A DNA stretch of 34,665 bases from Bacillota bacterium (GCA_023422005.1 JAEZSC010000159.1:1-34665); one strand, 5' to 3'. Shown: positions 1 to 7,462, numbered from the stretch's first letter. Numbers and translations: made by a program. Notes: generated from the letters alone by a model not told the origin.

Positions 1-340
1 CCTGCCCGTCGGCCTTGCCGGCGATGCGGTTGAGGAACTTCACCTCGTCGGCGACGACCTCGGTGACATAGCGACGCGTCTTGTCCTGCGCTTCGTAGCT
101 GCGGGTCTGTATTGAGCCAAATACAGCAACCTGGCTGCCCTTGCGCAGATATTTTGCGCAGTTTTCCGCCAAAGCGCGCCACACGACCACGGGGATGAAA
201 TCCGCCTCGCGCTCGCCCTTCTGGTTGTCAAACCGGCGGCTGACCGCGATGGTAAAGGTGCAGATGGACGTACCCGTGCTGGTGGTGGTGCGCAGTTCCG
301 GGTCCTTGGTCAAGTTCCCTATCAGAATACATTTGTTCAT
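1..340 (-). CDS. ssb: Single-stranded DNA-binding protein SSB (3' end outside window)
   Basis: The protein begins MNKCILIGNLTKDPELRTT and continues through the OB-fold typical of bacterial SSB, including FIPVVVWRALAENCAKYL and the VADEVKFL strand that closes the fold. About 113 residues are visible; the acidic C-terminal tail lies beyond the window edge. SSB coats single-stranded DNA at replication forks and recruits repair proteins. The start is the ATG at 338-340, preceded by a GGGGAGG ribosome binding site. It lies 21 bp after rpsF on the same strand, the common rpsF-ssb-rpsR order, so it is probably co-transcribed from the rpsF promoter; rpsR would be expected just outside the window. Confidence 0.96.
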   Translation of the reverse strand, partial: MNKCILIGNLTKDPELRTTTSTGTSICTFTIAVSRRFDNQKGEREADFIPVVVWRALAENCAKYLRKGSQVAVFGSIQTRSYEAQDKTRRYVTEVVADEVKFLNRIAGKADGQ

Positions 341-361
341 TGCTTCGCCTCCCCCGCTGGC

Positions 362-649
362 TTAGTCCTCCAGCCTGACGACGATGTAGCGCACAACTTC
401 ATCGGAAATGCGGAAGTTGCGCTCCAGCTCCAGCGGAAGTTCCGCCGATGCCTTGATGTTCATCAACACGTAATAACCATCGTTCTTGAAGTTGATCGGG
501 TACGCCAGACGACGACGGCCCCACTTGTCAAGTTTGACGACCTCACCGCCATTGGCGGCCACCAGGTTGGCAAACTTCTCAGCCTGGGCGGCGAGAACTT
601 CCTCGTCCTGATCAGCGTTGAGGATATAGAGCACCTCATAGTTGTTCAT
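362..649 (-). CDS. rpsF: 30S ribosomal protein bS6
   Basis: This 95-residue protein starts MNNYEVLYILNADQDEE and contains KWGRRRLAYPINFKNDGYYVL, the ferredoxin-like fold signature of ribosomal protein S6. S6 binds S18 on the platform of the small subunit. The reading frame is open for 27 more codons upstream, but the ATG at 647-649 is the start: it has a GGAGGAGGTGAT ribosome binding site 4-5 bases upstream and matches the family's N-terminus and length. It is the first gene of the rpsF-ssb unit. Confidence 0.97.
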   Translation of the reverse strand: MNNYEVLYILNADQDEEVLAAQAEKFANLVAANGGEVVKLDKWGRRRLAYPINFKNDGYYVLMNIKASAELPLELERNFRISDEVVRYIVVRLED

Positions 650-712
650 ATGTATCACCTCCTCCTGGACTAATCGGCCCCGCGAGCGCGGAGCGAGTCG
701 GCTCGAATCGAT

Positions 713-741
713 ATTATAACATGCAATCACATAAACCGCAA
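713..741 (-). promoter_or_regulatory. Sigma-A-type promoter of rpsF-ssb
   Basis: On the minus strand a TTGCGG -35 box (736-741) is separated by exactly 17 bp from a consensus TATAAT -10 box (713-718). Transcription should begin near position 706, giving a leader of roughly 57 bases to the rpsF start. The assignment rests on box match and spacing only. Confidence 0.75.
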
Positions 742-833
742 CAAAAAAGTACCGAATTGTGTCACGTGGTCAAGCAAAAGCACCTCATCGCCTCACTGCA
801 TAGGATATCATATTTGACCGGAAGGATCCCCGC

Positions 834-1955
834 ATGCAATTCATCGATTTAAAAACCCAATATCTACGGCTCAAGGATGAAATCGATGCCGGCATCCGCG
901 ATGTGCTGGACCACACCGCCTTCATCATGGGCGACAAAGTGGCCGCCCTGGAAGAGCGCCTGGGCGCGTTCTGCGGGGCGAAGCACGCCATCTCCTGCTC
1001 CAGCGGCACCGACGCACTGCTGATGCCGCTGATGGCCTGGGGCATAGGGCCGGGGGACGCGGTTTTCGTACCGACATTCTCATTTTTTGCCACGGCGGAG
1101 GTTGTGGGCCTGGTTGGCGCCACGCCGGTCTTCGTGGATATCAGCCCCGACACCTTTAACATGGACCCCGAAGCGCTGCGGGCAGCCATCCAACGCGTGC
1201 GGGCACAGGGCGTGCTCAAGCCCCGGGCCATGATCCCCGTGGACCTGTTCGGCCACAGCGCCGATTATGACGCGCTGACCCCTTTGGCCCGCGAGCAAGG
1301 CCTGCTGCTGCTGGAGGACGCGGCACAAGGCTTTGGCGCCACCTATCACGGCGCGCGAGCCGGCAGCTTCGGCGACGCGGCAGCCACCAGCTTCTTCCCC
1401 GCCAAGCCGCTGGGCTGCTATGGCGATGGCGGCGCCGTGTTCACCAATGACGACCAGACCGCCGCGCTGCTGCGCTCCATCCGCGTGCACGGCCAGGGCA
1501 CGGACAAATATGACAACGAACGCCTGGGCATCAACGGCCGCCTGGACGCGATGCAGGCAGTGGTGCTGCTGGCCAAGCTGGGCGTGTTCGAGGAGGAGAT
1601 CGCCCGGCGCAACGAAGTGGCTCAGACCTATAACCGGCTGCTGGGCGGTGCGGTCGTCACACCCACCGTGTGCGAAGGGTGCGTGAGCACCTGGGCGCAG
1701 TACTCGGTGCTGTGCCGCGACAGCGCCCACAGGGACCGGGTGCGCGCGGTGCTGCAAAGCAAGGGCATCCCCTCCATGGTGTATTACGCGATCCCTTTGC
1801 ACATGCAAAAGGCCTTTGCCGCCTTGGGCGGCCGGCACGGCCAATGCCCCGTGGCCGAGGACGCCAGCAACCGCATACTGAGCTTGCCGATGCACGCCTA
1901 TTTGAGAGATAATGAAATCCAACAGATTGCCGATGCCGTGCTCAGCGCCGGTTGA
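834..1955 (+). CDS. wbpE: DegT/DnrJ/EryC1-family sugar aminotransferase, WbpE-like
   Basis: This 373-residue PLP enzyme has the hallmarks of nucleotide-sugar aminotransferases: CSSGTDALL at about 55-63, EDAAQGFGA at 161-169 and SFFPAKPLGCYGDGGA with the predicted Schiff-base lysine at K191. Family members transfer an amino group, usually from glutamate, to a keto-sugar nucleotide. The next two genes resemble WbpD and WbpB. By analogy with the Pseudomonas Wbp pathway, the likely substrate is UDP-2-acetamido-3-keto-glucuronate, yielding the 3-amino sugar. The start has a GGAAGG site upstream. It heads an operon; the gap to the next gene is 21 bp. The family is certain, the substrate is inferred from context. 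No UDP-GlcNAc 6-dehydrogenase (WbpA) is in the window, so the precursor must come from elsewhere. Confidence 0.88.
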   Translation: MQFIDLKTQYLRLKDEIDAGIRDVLDHTAFIMGDKVAALEERLGAFCGAKHAISCSSGTDALLMPLMAWGIGPGDAVFVPTFSFFATAEVVGLVGATPVFVDISPDTFNMDPEALRAAIQRVRAQGVLKPRAMIPVDLFGHSADYDALTPLAREQGLLLLEDAAQGFGATYHGARAGSFGDAAATSFFPAKPLGCYGDGGAVFTNDDQTAALLRSIRVHGQGTDKYDNERLGINGRLDAMQAVVLLAKLGVFEEEIARRNEVAQTYNRLLGGAVVTPTVCEGCVSTWAQYSVLCRDSAHRDRVRAVLQSKGIPSMVYYAIPLHMQKAFAALGGRHGQCPVAEDASNRILSLPMHAYLRDNEIQQIADAVLSAG

Positions 1956-1976
1956 CCTGTTGATCAGGAGGGTTCC

Positions 1977-2591
1977 ATGGCTATCGCGCACAACACGCGC
2001 ATCCACCCCAGCGCCGATGTGTCGGCGGACGCTGAAATCGGCGAAGGAACCGCCATCTGGAACAACGCCCAGGTGCGCGCCGGGGCCGTCGTGGGCCGAG
2101 GTTGCAACCTGGGCAAGGACGTCTACATCGACGAAGGCGCCGTGGTGGGAAGCTTCGTCAAGATACAGAACGGCGTGTCGGTCTACAACGGCGTCACCGT
2201 GGAGGATGACGCCTTCCTGGGCCCTCACTGCGCCTTTACCAACGACCTGCGCCCCCGGGCCTTCGGCAGCTGGCACATCACACCCACCAGGGTGTGCCGT
2301 GGGGCTTCCATAGGCGCCAACGCCACAGTGGTGTGCGGCACCAGCATCGGCCGCTACGCCATGGTGGCCGCCGGCAGCGTGGTGACCCATGACGTGCCGG
2401 ACCACGGCCTGGTCATGGGCAACCCGGCTCGGCTGCGGGGATATGTGTGCCGCTGCGGGCACAAACTGATGGCTGTCGGCCGCGAAGAACCCGACGAAAG
2501 CACCAAGCTGCGCTGCCCAAGATGCGGTTGCACCGCCGTCTATGAACCGGGCTTCGGCGTAAGCATGGCGGAGGAGGTCACCGATGGATAA
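1977..2591 (+). CDS. wbpD: Left-handed beta-helix N-acetyltransferase, WbpD-like, with C-terminal Cys cluster
   Basis: This 204-residue protein consists of hexapeptide repeats (IGEGTAIWNN, VGRGCNLGKDVYIDEG, IGANATVVCGTSIG) forming a left-handed beta-helix. It carries FTNDLRPRA at about 87-95, characteristic of sugar-nucleotide acetyltransferases of the WbpD type, with H84 just before it as a plausible catalytic histidine. WbpD acetylates the 3-amino group made by WbpE, using acetyl-CoA. After the MGNPARLRGYV end of the domain there is a tail with C158, C160, C180 and C183, which looks like a small zinc ribbon. A GGAGG site precedes the ATG. The last 8 bases overlap the next gene, indicating translational coupling. 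Confidence 0.88.
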   Translation: MAIAHNTRIHPSADVSADAEIGEGTAIWNNAQVRAGAVVGRGCNLGKDVYIDEGAVVGSFVKIQNGVSVYNGVTVEDDAFLGPHCAFTNDLRPRAFGSWHITPTRVCRGASIGANATVVCGTSIGRYAMVAAGSVVTHDVPDHGLVMGNPARLRGYVCRCGHKLMAVGREEPDESTKLRCPRCGCTAVYEPGFGVSMAEEVTDG

Positions 2592-3543
2592 GATCAGAGT
2601 GGGCGTTGTGGGCGTTGGCTCCATGGGGCTCAACCACATCCGCGTATACCGTGCGCTGCACGACCGCTGCGAACTGGCCGGCGTATTTGACGCCGACACC
2701 GCCCGCTGCCAAGCCGTGGCCGCAGCCCATAAACTGCGGGCCTTTGACAGCCTGGAGGCGCTGCTGGGCGCGGTGGACGCCGTGTCCGTGGTGGTGCCCA
2801 CGGTGCACCATGAGGCGGTTACCATGCGGGCTTTGGAGCGCGGTGTCCATACACTCGTGGAAAAGCCCATCGCCGACACGCCGGCCGCGGGGCTGCGCAT
2901 GGCCCAGGCCGCCTGGGATGCCCATGTGACGCTGCAAGTGGGCCATGTGGAGCGCTTCAACCCCGTCGTGCAGCTGATGCCGGACATTCTGCAGGGCAAG
3001 ACCGTGCTGGCCATGGATTTCCGCCGCTTAAGCCCCTATGACCCGCGCATCGCTGATGTGGACGTGGTGCAGGACCTAATGATCCATGACATCGACGTGC
3101 TGCGCCACCTGCTGCCCGGTTCCCCCGCGCGGGTGCAAGCCATGGGCTGCTCGCCCCGCTCCGGCAGCCGGGTGGACCACGCAGTGGCGCTGCTGGATAT
3201 AAACGGCGTGCCCGTTACGCTGACAGCCAGCCGTGTCACCGAACAGAAGGTGCGCCTGCTGTGCGTCACCACCGATCAGGCCTACATCGAGATGAACTAT
3301 CTGGAGCGCAAGATCGGCATTTCCCGGGTCACCCACAGTGGCTTCTCCTCGACGCCGCAAGCCGGCTACCGCCAGGAGGGCATCGTAGAGAAGGTGCTGG
3401 TGCCCAATGTGGAGCCGCTGCGCGAGGAACTCTCGCACTTTCTGGATTGCGCCCGCGACGGCAGCTCGCCGTTGGTGGGCGGTGACGACGGCGTGGAAGC
3501 GCTGCGCATCGCCGAACGCATACGGGCGGAAATCTACCATTGA
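2584..3543 (+). CDS. wbpB: Gfo/Idh/MocA-family NAD-dependent sugar oxidoreductase, WbpB-like
   Basis: The 319-residue protein begins with a Rossmann fold (GVVGVGSMGLNH, dinucleotide glycines at about 10-15). It continues with the family motif EKPIA (93-97) and GHVERFNP (120-127), then MIHDIDVLRHLL in the C-terminal alpha/beta domain. Such enzymes oxidise or reduce a sugar hydroxyl with NAD(P). WbpB oxidises the 3-hydroxyl of UDP-N-acetylglucosaminuronate to the ketone used by WbpE. The start overlaps the acetyltransferase gene by 8 bases, with a GGAGG site inside that gene. With its neighbours it would supply UDP-2,3-diacetamido-glucuronate for a surface polysaccharide. The general family is certain; the exact substrate is an inference from the trio. 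Confidence 0.87.
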   Translation: MDKIRVGVVGVGSMGLNHIRVYRALHDRCELAGVFDADTARCQAVAAAHKLRAFDSLEALLGAVDAVSVVVPTVHHEAVTMRALERGVHTLVEKPIADTPAAGLRMAQAAWDAHVTLQVGHVERFNPVVQLMPDILQGKTVLAMDFRRLSPYDPRIADVDVVQDLMIHDIDVLRHLLPGSPARVQAMGCSPRSGSRVDHAVALLDINGVPVTLTASRVTEQKVRLLCVTTDQAYIEMNYLERKIGISRVTHSGFSSTPQAGYRQEGIVEKVLVPNVEPLREELSHFLDCARDGSSPLVGGDDGVEALRIAERIRAEIYH

Positions 3544-3684
3544 CAACGTTGCGGCGCACCCGTGCATATAGCGGCGACAATTATATACTAATTGCTGCAA
3601 AGCTTGTAAGAGCGCCAACAGCATGATCAACATTTAGCTGATGGAGCAATAAGATGAAAGGAATCTTATGCCGTGAGGTGCGCT

Positions 3685-4782
3685 ATGCCTGCCATCAGCC
3701 TTTGCATGATTGTACGCAACGAGGAGGACACGCTGCGCCGCTGTGTGGAAAGCGCCCGTCCCCTCGTGGACGAGATCATCATCGTGGATACCGGCTCCAC
3801 CGACAACACCCGAGCCATCGCCGCAGAGCTGACCGAACACGTTTACGATTTCCAGTGGATCGACGACTTTTCCGCCGCCCGCAATTTCGCCTTTTCCAAG
3901 GCCACGAAGGACTACATCCTGCATCTGGACGCCGATGACGTGATGCTGCCCGAAGACCAGCGTAAGTTCCTGGAATACAAAGCCAAGCTGCGGGATGAAG
4001 TGGACGCGGTGATGATGCGCTACAACGTGGGTTTCGACGGCTGCGGCAACGTGACGCTGTGTTATCAACGCGAGCGCATGGTCCGTCGCGACCGGGGATA
4101 CCGCTGGCACGAGCCGGTGCATGAATATCTGGAGACCGGCGGCAACATCGAGCATTGGGATGTGGCCGTGAGCCATCTCAAGCTGCACCCCACCCCTGCC
4201 GGGCGCAACCTGAACATCTATGAAAAGCGCGCCGCCGCCGGCGAGGTGTTTTCGCCGCGGGCGCTGTATTACTTTGCCCGGGAGCTGCATTATGCCGGCC
4301 AGCATAGCCGCGCCTGCGCGCAGTTTGCGCTGTTTCTGGATGGCGGCCAGGGCTGGCTGGAGGATAACATCAACGCCTGCCTGATGCTGGCCCGCTCCTA
4401 TGCTTCGCTGGGCGACGGCAAGCGGCGCATGGATGCGCTGCTGCGCAGCTTCACCTATGACCTGCCCCGGGCGGAGATCTGCTGCGAGTTGGGTTATCTC
4501 TACAAGCAAAAAGCGGACTACCGCCGCGCCGCCTTCTGGTTTGAGACGGTGCTGCGCCTGGACAAACCCACCAGCGGCTTCATCCAGCTGGACTATTATG
4601 GCTATATCCCCAATATGGAGCTGTGCGTGTGCCATGACCGGCTGGGCAACAAGCAGCTTGCCCTGGCATACAACGAGCGGGCCGCGGCCATAAAACCAGA
4701 CGATCCCGCTGTGAAACACAACAGAGATTACTTCGCCAAGCTGGGGCTGTACAAGGGTCAGGAAGTCGCCAAACACAGTTAG
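3685..4782 (+). CDS. Family 2 glycosyltransferase with C-terminal TPR-like helical region
   Basis: The 365-residue protein opens with a GT-A fold: ISLCMIVRNEEDTL, then IIIVDTGSTDNT (about 32-42) and LHLDADDVML with the metal-binding DAD at 82-84. The region RGYRWHEPVHEYLE closes the catalytic domain. From about residue 200 the protein becomes helical repeats (ALYYFARELHYAGQHSRACAQF, LGYLYKQKADYRRAAFWFE, LALAYNERAAAIKP) of TPR type. This architecture is common in Bacillota enzymes that glycosylate proteins or cell-surface polymers. It has no signal peptide or membrane segment and probably acts at the cytoplasmic face. I chose the ATG at 3685, with GAGGTG just upstream, over a GTG four codons earlier. 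It lies 141 bp after the sugar-nucleotide trio and may use its product. Confidence 0.85.
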   Translation: MPAISLCMIVRNEEDTLRRCVESARPLVDEIIIVDTGSTDNTRAIAAELTEHVYDFQWIDDFSAARNFAFSKATKDYILHLDADDVMLPEDQRKFLEYKAKLRDEVDAVMMRYNVGFDGCGNVTLCYQRERMVRRDRGYRWHEPVHEYLETGGNIEHWDVAVSHLKLHPTPAGRNLNIYEKRAAAGEVFSPRALYYFARELHYAGQHSRACAQFALFLDGGQGWLEDNINACLMLARSYASLGDGKRRMDALLRSFTYDLPRAEICCELGYLYKQKADYRRAAFWFETVLRLDKPTSGFIQLDYYGYIPNMELCVCHDRLGNKQLALAYNERAAAIKPDDPAVKHNRDYFAKLGLYKGQEVAKHS

Positions 4783-4832
4783 GTTCCCAGAATCACCGAA
4801 TATATGGTATTCTGTTGGCATTTCATGGCATC

Positions 4833-4852
4833 GGAATGCCACACGGCATTCC
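4833..4852. repeat. Perfect 8-bp hairpin upstream of ybaK
   Basis: GGAATGCC and GGCATTCC are separated by ACAC, forming a perfect 8-bp stem with a 4-base loop that ends 24 bp before the ybaK start codon. No run of T follows, so it is not an evident terminator. It could be an operator palindrome or a 5' RNA stem. Confidence 0.5.
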
Positions 4853-4876
4853 TTGCACAAAAGATGGAGGCCCGGC

Positions 4877-5347
4877 ATGTCTGTGGATGTCGTTCGCAAG
4901 CACTTCGCGCAATGGGGCATGGCCCACAGGATACGGGAACTGCCCCTGTCCAGCGCCACCGTGGAGGAAGCGGCGTCGGCGCTGGGCTGCGAGGGATGCA
5001 GGATCGCCAAGACCCTGTCCTTCGTGGTGGACGGGCGGCCGGTGCTGATCGTGATGGCCGGCGACGCCAAGGTGGACAACACAAAATACAAAGAGCAGTT
5101 CCATACCAAGGCGGTCATGCTGCGAAGCGACGAAGTGGAGACCCTGACCGGCCACCCAGTGGGAGGCGTATGCCCCTTCGGCGTCGGTGCGGATGTCGCA
5201 GTCTACCTGGACCGGTCGTTGCAGCGGTTCGAAACGGTATACCCCGCCTGCGGCAGCCGCAACAGCGCCATCGAGCTCACACTTGCTGAGTTGGAAACCT
5301 GCTCCGGTTCCCTGGGCTGGATTGACGTGGGCAAAGGGTGGGAATAA
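4877..5347 (+). CDS. YbaK/EbsC-family aminoacyl-tRNA deacylase
   Basis: The 156-residue protein matches the YbaK/ProX fold: GCRIAKTLSFVVDGRPVLIVMAG with the conserved lysine at K45, and TGHPVGGVCPFGV at 91-103 in place of the usual G-x-V-S-P-F-G loop. Family members hydrolyse mischarged tRNAs, for example Cys-tRNA(Pro), as free-standing editing factors. The start is the ATG at 4877 with GGAGG at 4866-4870; the frame extends eight codons further upstream but without a ribosome binding site. It reads alone, converging on the minus-strand gene at 5616 across an intergenic region filled with repeats. The precise tRNA substrate cannot be told from sequence. Confidence 0.88.
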   Translation: MSVDVVRKHFAQWGMAHRIRELPLSSATVEEAASALGCEGCRIAKTLSFVVDGRPVLIVMAGDAKVDNTKYKEQFHTKAVMLRSDEVETLTGHPVGGVCPFGVGADVAVYLDRSLQRFETVYPACGSRNSAIELTLAELETCSGSLGWIDVGKGWE

Positions 5348-5356
5348 AGCAAAAAA

Positions 5357-5507
5357 GGGCCGTCGCGTTAGTCGCATATTAGCTATTCAAACATGGGGCT
5401 GAAGGTTTCCAAAGGGCGACCGGAAAGCCCTTTGGTCGCGCCCAAAGGCGCGAAATCCTTCCCCGCTGTATGAAACATGTGCTTTAAGCTATTAGCGCGA
5501 CAGCCCC
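5357..5507 (+). repeat. Structured intergenic repeat family I, copy A
   Basis: This is one of three copies in the window of an otherwise unrecognised element. The core, 5393-5464, is nearly identical to 30360-30431 and to the reverse complement of 22272-22345. It contains an invariant stem CCAAAGGGC/GCCCTTTGG (5409-5417 with 5427-5435) and a second stem CGCGCC/GGCGCG (5437-5442 with 5447-5452), enclosed by GAAGGTTT/AAATCCTTC. The ends form an outer stem, TCGCGTTAG (5363-5371) with TTAGCGCGA (5492-5500), inside imperfect GGGC/GCCC termini. It starts 10 bp after the ybaK stop. No open frame or target-site duplication is evident. Confidence 0.85.
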
Positions 5508-5532
5508 AACAATACTATTTACAAGACATCCA

Positions 5533-5610
5533 AATCGCCGAGGCGCCCGCGAGGCAATCCGCTTGCGGATTGCCGGTCGCCCGCAGGCGACGCAACAGCG
5601 CCGCTGGCGA
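5533..5610. repeat. Hairpin repeat family II, long copy with two nested hairpins
   Basis: The outer parts, AATCGCCGAGGCGC (5533-5546) and GCAACAGCGCCGCTGGCGA (5592-5610), match 22629-22659, where they are contiguous. Here they are split by about 45 bp made of two perfect hairpins: GGCAATCCGC/GCGGATTGCC (5553-5574) and GTCGCC/GGCGAC (5576-5591). The block ends 5 bp beyond the stop codon of the minus-strand gene at 5616, so it would sit in that gene's 3' UTR. It may act as a transcription end or RNA-stability element, but there is no T-tract. Confidence 0.75.
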
Positions 5611-5615
5611 AACGG

Positions 5616-6734
5616 TTAGAAGGCCATTCGAACCCAGCCCTTTACATCCTTGTCCACCGGCTCGCGCCCCAGCAGCTCCCGGCCCACATCCACATAGTAA
5701 CGGTAATTCTCGATGGGAGTGCCATTGGGGATGCGGTGATCGATGCCGAACACCACGCCGCCATCCAGCATCAGCGGCTGCATCTTGTATTCCAGCTCTT
5801 CACGAATCTCGCGCTTGCTCTTGCGCAGCACATGCTTGTCTATGCCGCCCTTGAAGGTGATCTTGTGCCCGTATTTCTTGCGCAGTTGCACGATGTCCAT
5901 GCCGGCGGCGGGCTCGCACGGGTAGAAGTTCGTCACGCCGCACTCGATGAAGGCGTCCATCACCGGCACCATGTGGCCGTCGCTGTCCTGAGAAAACACC
6001 TGCGTCCCCCGGGCGGATACCAGATCCCAGGCCGCCCGGTAATAGGGCTTGATGAATTCGCGCACGGTGCTGGGGCCGATGAGCGGGCTGCTCTTGCCTG
6101 CCATATCCTCATGCACCGAGAGGATGTCGATGCCAACCACGTCGGTGATGCGCTCCAGCACCTTCACCGCGGTGTCGCGAACGGTGTTCAGAATGTCCCA
6201 CACAAGTTCGGGGTCGTCATAATAGGCTAGGCAGGCGTTCCCATCGCCCATGAGCTCCCGGAGCACGTCGAACCCGCCGGGGATTCCCGCGATGACCAGA
6301 GCGCCGTTCTCCTGGGCCTTCTTGGCCTTGAGAAGCTGCTGAGGATCCACACGGCTCTCTTCGTAGGCCAGCATGGGCTTCATCTTCAGCCATGAGTCCA
6401 TGTCCTTCACGGGGAAGTCCAGCGGCAGCGCAATGGTCGCGTACCCCTTGGGCAGCTTGGTCTTGCGGCCCAGGGAATCCACGCTGATGATGTACTCCGG
6501 CGTGTCCTCCAACACTCTGGGTGCGGGAGTGTGGATGAAGCCGGTGCTGCCGACATGTACCAGATCCACCGTGTCCCAGCAGAAATCGGTCAGATCGATC
6601 TCCCCCGGCGCGGCGCCCTGAGCGCGCCACTGTTCCTCCAAGCCCACCAGCGGCCCGAACAGCTCGCAGAACATCTGGCGCTGCACATTTCTGCCGGTGA
6701 CCAAATCCAAGTATTCCCGCCTCGTCCATCGCAT
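5616..6734 (-). CDS. Uroporphyrinogen decarboxylase (URO-D) fold protein, probable methyltransferase-type paralogue
   Basis: The 372-residue protein shows the URO-D superfamily pattern: VDILSVHEDMAGKSSPLIGPSTVREFIKPYYR, then VFSQDSDGHMVPVMDAFIECGVTNFYPCEPAAGMD, ITFKGGIDKHVLR and VVFGIDHRIPNGTPIENYRYYVD near the end. True HemE is somewhat shorter and has a different N-terminus. No haem genes lie nearby. In anaerobes many such proteins are corrinoid- or coenzyme-M-type methyltransferases (MtaA/CmuA relatives) or uncharacterised. I therefore call the fold but not the reaction. The start ATG at 6732-6734 follows an AGGAGGTG site; the frame is open for eight more codons upstream. An HD-domain gene lies 101 bp upstream on the same strand. 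Confidence 0.82.
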   Translation of the reverse strand: MRWTRREYLDLVTGRNVQRQMFCELFGPLVGLEEQWRAQGAAPGEIDLTDFCWDTVDLVHVGSTGFIHTPAPRVLEDTPEYIISVDSLGRKTKLPKGYATIALPLDFPVKDMDSWLKMKPMLAYEESRVDPQQLLKAKKAQENGALVIAGIPGGFDVLRELMGDGNACLAYYDDPELVWDILNTVRDTAVKVLERITDVVGIDILSVHEDMAGKSSPLIGPSTVREFIKPYYRAAWDLVSARGTQVFSQDSDGHMVPVMDAFIECGVTNFYPCEPAAGMDIVQLRKKYGHKITFKGGIDKHVLRKSKREIREELEYKMQPLMLDGGVVFGIDHRIPNGTPIENYRYYVDVGRELLGREPVDKDVKGWVRMAF

Positions 6735-6835
6735 GGGTGCACCTCCTGGAGATTGCACTCAGTAAACCATAGAATCCGATGGATGGGAACATCGGGAAGG
6801 GGTTTCACCTCTAACATCTTTGTTTTTATCTATTT

Positions 6836-7462
6836 TTATATACCGTTCAGAGCATTGCTATACACGCCGCCGGCAGCTTCCACCGCCAGCCGCTCACCAA
6901 ACTGCCGGCTATATTGCACGCGCTCCAAAAACACCCTGCGGGCCGGTTCGAAGTTGAACTGGGGCAGCAATTCCTCCACCATCTTGTCCAGCTCCGTGCG
7001 GTAGAACTCCAGCGACATCTCCGGCCCGCTGCCGCTGAGCACGCTATAGCTCACATTGAGCCACACCTCTATGCTGCCGAAATGATCCAGAATGTCGGCG
7101 TCCTGCAGCAGCTGCTCCATCTCGGTGCTGGGCCCACCTCGCTTGTTGTGCTTGAGAATGGCGCTCTGTATCACCGGCAGAAGCTCCGCCTCCACAACGC
7201 CGCGCAGCAGCTTGCCGGCGCGGGCGGCTCCAGCCTTTCCGTGGTCTATCTTGCTGGTCTTGGCACAATCGTGCAGCTTTGCGGCGGCGTAAAGAGCGTC
7301 GTCCCATTCAACGCGTTCAGGGAACAGCAGCTCTCTCAGCCACAGGGCGAGAACCGCAGTGCGATCGCCGTGGCGATAAGCCCAGCCAATCTCCCTCTCT
7401 TTATGGGAACGCTCGTTCATCAGTGTCTCCCGGGCGATGCGGTCGATTTGTGATCGCTCCAT
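6836..7462 (-). CDS. HD-domain phosphohydrolase-like protein
   Basis: This 208-residue protein has a recognisable metal-dependent HD fold: H31 (AYRHGDRTAVLALWL), the HD doublet at 64-65 (AAAKLHDCAKTSKIDHGKAGA), H105 (AILKHNKRGG) and D121 in LLQDADILDHFGSIEVW. HD proteins hydrolyse phosphoesters such as nucleotides, alarmones or cyclic dinucleotides; the substrate here is unknown. The start ATG at 7460-7462 is preceded by GAGGAGG; 24 additional in-frame codons upstream lack support. It is divergent from pstS, with the Pho box between them, so a phosphate link is conceivable, although the Pho box boxes are oriented and spaced for pstS. Confidence 0.82.
   Translation of the reverse strand: MERSQIDRIARETLMNERSHKEREIGWAYRHGDRTAVLALWLRELLFPERVEWDDALYAAAKLHDCAKTSKIDHGKAGAARAGKLLRGVVEAELLPVIQSAILKHNKRGGPSTEMEQLLQDADILDHFGSIEVWLNVSYSVLSGSGPEMSLEFYRTELDKMVEELLPQFNFEPARRVFLERVQYSRQFGERLAVEAAGGVYSNALNGI

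Noticed and set aside
785..833. A promoter for the wbp-like operon
   Set aside because: AT-rich TATCAT-like stretches exist near 803-812, but no -35 at acceptable spacing was found, so I did not annotate it.
1080..3014. A 644-codon open frame on the minus strand
   Set aside because: It lies antisense to the three Wbp-like genes, has a His/Ala/Gly-rich composition without a recognisable domain, and arises from codon bias of GC-rich genes.
3634..5118. A 494-codon minus-strand frame
   Set aside because: Antisense to the glycosyltransferase and ybaK genes, no family features and no ribosome binding site of note.
5616..6734. Calling the URO-D protein HemE
   Set aside because: The N-terminal sequence and context do not support a haem biosynthesis role; only the fold is secure.
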